Below are positions 5,529-7,922 of a DNA stretch of 7,922 nucleotides, piece after piece. This stretch comes from JANYJJ01 sp038241115 (lineage in GTDB: Bacteria > Pseudomonadota > Gammaproteobacteria > Burkholderiales > Burkholderiaceae_C): contig JBBRGA010000154.1 in assembly GCA_038241115.1 (NCBI GenBank), forward strand, positions 1 to 7,922. Direction: 5' to 3'. The notes below the pieces were generated by a model. It made no database searches. It had not been told where the DNA came from and was given only the letters and a program-made list of their open reading frames with translations. Each line of letters starts with the position of its first letter. Positions within the stretch are counted from its first letter, which is position 1. The translations under genes and the position numbers were made by a program.

Positions 5529-7732
5529 AAACGCTCGACCCCAACCAGACGGTGTCGGTGCTACTGATCGAGGACGATGTCGTCGATGAGATGGCCATGC
5601 TGCGCACCGTGACGCGCGAAGGCCTGCCCTACCGCATGCAGGTGGCGCGCACGGCGGCGCAGGCCCGCAAGCTGCTGGCCGAGCGCGAGTTCGACATCAT
5701 CCTGGCCGACTACCAACTGCCCGACGGCAGCGCCTTCGACCTGATGGACGCCTTCGGCGAGCACCTGGTGATCTTCGTCACCGGCGCCTGGAACGAGGCC
5801 GATGCAGCCCGCGCGCTGCGTCTGGGCGTGCACGACTACGTCATCAAAGACGACGAAGGCAAGTACCTTCAGTTAATGAATTACCGCGTACAAACCGCCC
5901 TGCGCCAGCGCCGCATGACGCGCGCGCTGCGCGACGGCGAAGCCCGCTTGCAGGCCATCCTCGACCACGCACCGGCCTCTATTTCGGCTTGCGACCTGCA
6001 GGGCAAGCTGATCCTGTCGAACCGCCAGCACCATGAACTGGCGGCGCTGCGTGCCAGCAGCGTCGGCGTGTCCGAAACCGCGGTGGGCATGCTGCCTTCC
6101 GCGCTGACGCCGGCGCAGGCCGCCGCATTGGCATTGGCCCACCAACACGAACACCAACACGACCACGCCAATACAAATGCCCATGCCCATGCCAATGCAC
6201 CAGACAACGAAGAAACGCTGACCCACGCAGACGGCACCGAACACAGCTATCACACCGTTCATTTCCCGATGCCCGACGCCGACGGCCAGCCGCAGGCCAT
6301 GGGCACGATCTCGGTCGACATCACGGCGCGCAAGTACGCCGAGCAGCAAATCCGCAACCTCGCGTTTTTTGATCCGCTCACCGGCCTGCCGAACCGCCGC
6401 CTGCTCATCGACCGCCTGAAGCAGGCCTTCGCCAGCAGCGCGCGCCATGCCAACCACGGCGCGGTGTTTTTCATCGACCTCGATCACTTCAAGATCCTCA
6501 ACGACACGCTCGGCCACGACCACGGCGACATGCTGCTGGTCGAGGTCGCGCGCCGCCTGCAAGCGTGCGTGCGCGGCGAAGACACCGTGGCGCGCATCGG
6601 CGGCGACGAGTTTGTGGTGATGGCCGTGGGCTTGTCGGAAGACGCCCGCGTCGCCGCCGCGCAAGCCGCTCTGGTGGGCGAAAAAATTCTGTCTGCGGTG
6701 CGCATGCCCTGCGTGCTCGGTCAGCACCTGCACACCGTCACCCCGAGCATCGGGCTGAGCCTTTTCAAAGGCCAGGATCACACGCTGGACGACGTGCTCA
6801 AGCGCGCCGATCTGGCGATGTACCAAGCCAAGGCGGAAGGCCGCGGCACGCTGCGCTTCTTCGATCCGGTGATGCAGTCGGCACTCGACACGCGTGCGGC
6901 ACTCGAGAGCGACATGCGCCTGGCCCTGGACGCGGGCCAGCTGATGCTGCACTTCCAGGGTTTGATCGACGGCCAGCGCGGCACCGTGGGCGCCGAGGCG
7001 CTGCTGCGCTGGACGCACCCGACGCTGGGCTTGCTGCTGCCGTCGCAGTTTGTGCCGCTGGCCGAACAAAGCGGACTCATCGTGCCCATCGGCGAATGGG
7101 TGATCGAGTCGGCCTGCGCGCAGCTCGAGCGCTGGGCCGCCGATCCGCGCTGGCAGCACTTGCAGCTGGCCGTCAACGTGAGCCCAAGGCAGTTCCGCCA
7201 GGCCGGCTTCAGCCAGACGGTCGAAGCCGCGATGCAGCGCCATCACGTGGTGCCGGGCCGCTTGCGGCTGGAGCTGCGCGAAGGCTTGGCGCAAGCGCAT
7301 GCCGACCAAACCCTGGTCTGCATGACCGCACTGTGTGCGGCCGGTGTGGCCTTCACGATCGAAGACTTCGGCATCGGCGCTTCGTCGCTGCAGCTGCTCA
7401 AGCGCTTGCCACTGGACCAGATCAAGATCGCGCGTTCCTTGCTGGAAGGCCTGATCACCAGCCGGCACGACCAGGCCATCGTCAAAACCATCATCGGCAT
7501 CGGCCGCGAGCTGGGCTTGTCGGTGCTGGCCTCAGGCGTCGAGACACAACAGCAACGCCATTCCTTGGCAGACCTCGGCTGCTCGCTGTGGCAGGGCTAC
7601 CTGTTCGGCCAGCCGGTGCCTTTGGCCGAGTTCGAAGGCGGCTTGGCATACATCGCCAATGCCGCAAACTCGGCCGACACCGCCGAGGCGAATCACGCAA
7701 GCCATGCCAACTACGCAGCTCAGGCAAGCTGA
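5525..7732 (+). CDS. Receiver-PAS-GGDEF-EAL protein; c-di-GMP synthase with degenerate EAL
   Basis: A 735-residue cytoplasmic protein. The receiver (about 10-125) has Glu16/Asp17/Asp18, phosphoacceptor Asp62 (ADYQLPDG), Thr86 and Lys108, the last followed by Asp instead of the usual Pro. PAS is about 138-270, with a histidine-rich stretch at 206-222. GGDEF (about 275-450) is complete: FDPLTGLPNRR, FKILND, GGDEF at 359-363, and RGED (350-353) matching the inhibitory RxxD I-site. EAL (about 463-710) keeps Glu491, Asn551, Glu583, Lys634 and Gln690. It has Glu613 for the first Asp of DDFGTG, Ala636 for the Asp of KIDRS, and Ser670 for the first Glu of AEGVE. I infer diguanylate cyclase activity controlled by phosphorylation, with EAL inactive or a c-di-GMP sensor. 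It begins in an ATGA overlap with the preceding receiver and lacks its own clear Shine-Dalgarno, so translation is probably coupled. The last 25 residues are Ala/Asn/His-rich. Confidence 0.9.
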   Translation: MKTLDPNQTVSVLLIEDDVVDEMAMLRTVTREGLPYRMQVARTAAQARKLLAEREFDIILADYQLPDGSAFDLMDAFGEHLVIFVTGAWNEADAARALRLGVHDYVIKDDEGKYLQLMNYRVQTALRQRRMTRALRDGEARLQAILDHAPASISACDLQGKLILSNRQHHELAALRASSVGVSETAVGMLPSALTPAQAAALALAHQHEHQHDHANTNAHAHANAPDNEETLTHADGTEHSYHTVHFPMPDADGQPQAMGTISVDITARKYAEQQIRNLAFFDPLTGLPNRRLLIDRLKQAFASSARHANHGAVFFIDLDHFKILNDTLGHDHGDMLLVEVARRLQACVRGEDTVARIGGDEFVVMAVGLSEDARVAAAQAALVGEKILSAVRMPCVLGQHLHTVTPSIGLSLFKGQDHTLDDVLKRADLAMYQAKAEGRGTLRFFDPVMQSALDTRAALESDMRLALDAGQLMLHFQGLIDGQRGTVGAEALLRWTHPTLGLLLPSQFVPLAEQSGLIVPIGEWVIESACAQLERWAADPRWQHLQLAVNVSPRQFRQAGFSQTVEAAMQRHHVVPGRLRLELREGLAQAHADQTLVCMTALCAAGVAFTIEDFGIGASSLQLLKRLPLDQIKIARSLLEGLITSRHDQAIVKTIIGIGRELGLSVLASGVETQQQRHSLADLGCSLWQGYLFGQPVPLAEFEGGLAYIANAANSADTAEANHASHANYAAQAS
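6140..6196 (+). repeat. 12-bp repeat encoding a histidine-rich stretch in the PAS domain
   Basis: CACCAACACGAA (6140-6151) is followed directly by CACCAACACGAC (6152-6163), then CACGCC and further CATGCC-like units to about 6196. The frame encodes alternating histidines (206, 208, 210, 212, 214, then 220 and 222), seven in 17 residues. The stretch replaces the helical segment that usually precedes the EETxxHADGTE strand of this PAS type. Confidence 0.75.
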
Positions 7733-7742
7733 GCCGTCAAAT

Positions 7743-7922
7743 CTACGCAGCGCAGGCCAGCGTCACGCTGAGTGAATCGGACCAGACCGACGGCAGCGGG
7801 CCGGGCCGGTGCAGGTGATAGCCCTGTGCCAGGTCCACGCCCAGTTCGGCCACCTTGTTTTGTATGGCCTCGTCCTCGACAAACTCGGCCACGGTTTTCA
7901 GCCCCACCACCCGCGCCACATC
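7743..7922 (-). CDS. C-terminus of an EAL-domain c-di-GMP phosphodiesterase (runs off right edge)
   Basis: Fifty-nine codons and a TAG stop are visible, open to the window edge. The translation includes GLKTVAEFVEDEAIQNKVAE and then LGVDLAQGYHLHRPGPL. These match the end of EAL domains: the conserved Glu of AE(G/F)VE and the Gln of QGY are both present, so this part looks catalytically intact. The AEFVE and HRPxPL style resembles larger sensor GGDEF-EAL proteins, but the N-terminal domains are outside the window. The gene is convergent with the REC-PAS-GGDEF-EAL gene, with only 10 bp between the two stops and no obvious terminator in the gap. Confidence 0.85.
   Translation of the reverse strand, partial: DVARVVGLKTVAEFVEDEAIQNKVAELGVDLAQGYHLHRPGPLPSVWSDSLSVTLACAA

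Noticed and set aside
5873..7468. Long minus-strand open frame (531 codons) opposite the GGDEF-EAL gene
   Set aside because: The + strand reading gives complete REC, PAS, GGDEF and EAL motifs across the same span. The antisense product is His/Arg/Gln-rich with no recognisable domain, as expected for GC-rich shadow frames.
7759..7771. CAGCGTCACGCTG palindrome near the convergent gene ends as a terminator
   Set aside because: The stem is only 5-6 bp with a 1-3 base loop, no T-run follows, and it lies inside the right-hand EAL coding sequence.

Overview
The window is GC-rich and gene-dense, with short spacers and stop/start overlaps. Protein style suggests a motile, flagellated betaproteobacterium, probably order Burkholderiales and perhaps Comamonadaceae. 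That placement rests on my recognition of the CheA, MCP and response-regulator sequences and was not checked by any search. I see no rRNA, tRNA, CRISPR array, insertion sequence or phage gene.

Left part, minus strand (about 1-2724): a chemotaxis gene run read right to left. It holds a membrane-anchored methyl-accepting chemotaxis protein (MCP), a stand-alone CheY-type receiver, a small STAS-domain protein and the N-terminal third of a CheA kinase that runs off the left edge. The STAS and CheA genes share an ATGA overlap. A good match to a sigma-28 (FliA) flagellar promoter lies about 115-140 bp upstream of the MCP gene.

Middle (2725-3107): a divergent intergenic region of about 380 bp. It holds the sigma-28-like promoter, a pyrimidine-rich MCP leader with no clear Shine-Dalgarno, a 7-bp inverted repeat, and three 9-bp direct repeats just ahead of the rightward gene.

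Right part, plus strand (3108-7732): four signalling genes. First is a regulator with an N-terminal MerR/BldC-like helix-turn-helix joined to a receiver. After about 220 bp comes a tightly coupled three-gene set: a soluble PAS histidine kinase, a single-domain Rcp1-type receiver, and a 735-residue REC-PAS-GGDEF-EAL protein, joined by two ATGA overlaps. The likely flow is kinase to one or both receivers to cyclic-di-GMP. The GGDEF domain looks intact, but the EAL domain has lost several catalytic residues, so net synthesis of c-di-GMP is the likelier output.

Right edge (7743-7922, minus): the C-terminus of a second, convergent EAL protein whose visible catalytic motifs are intact.

Taken together, the locus places flagellar chemotaxis back to back with a c-di-GMP control module. 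The points most worth a second look are a CheZ-like phosphatase motif in the MCP, the degenerate EAL domain, a histidine-rich insert in the PAS domain, and direct repeats in front of the BldC-like regulator.
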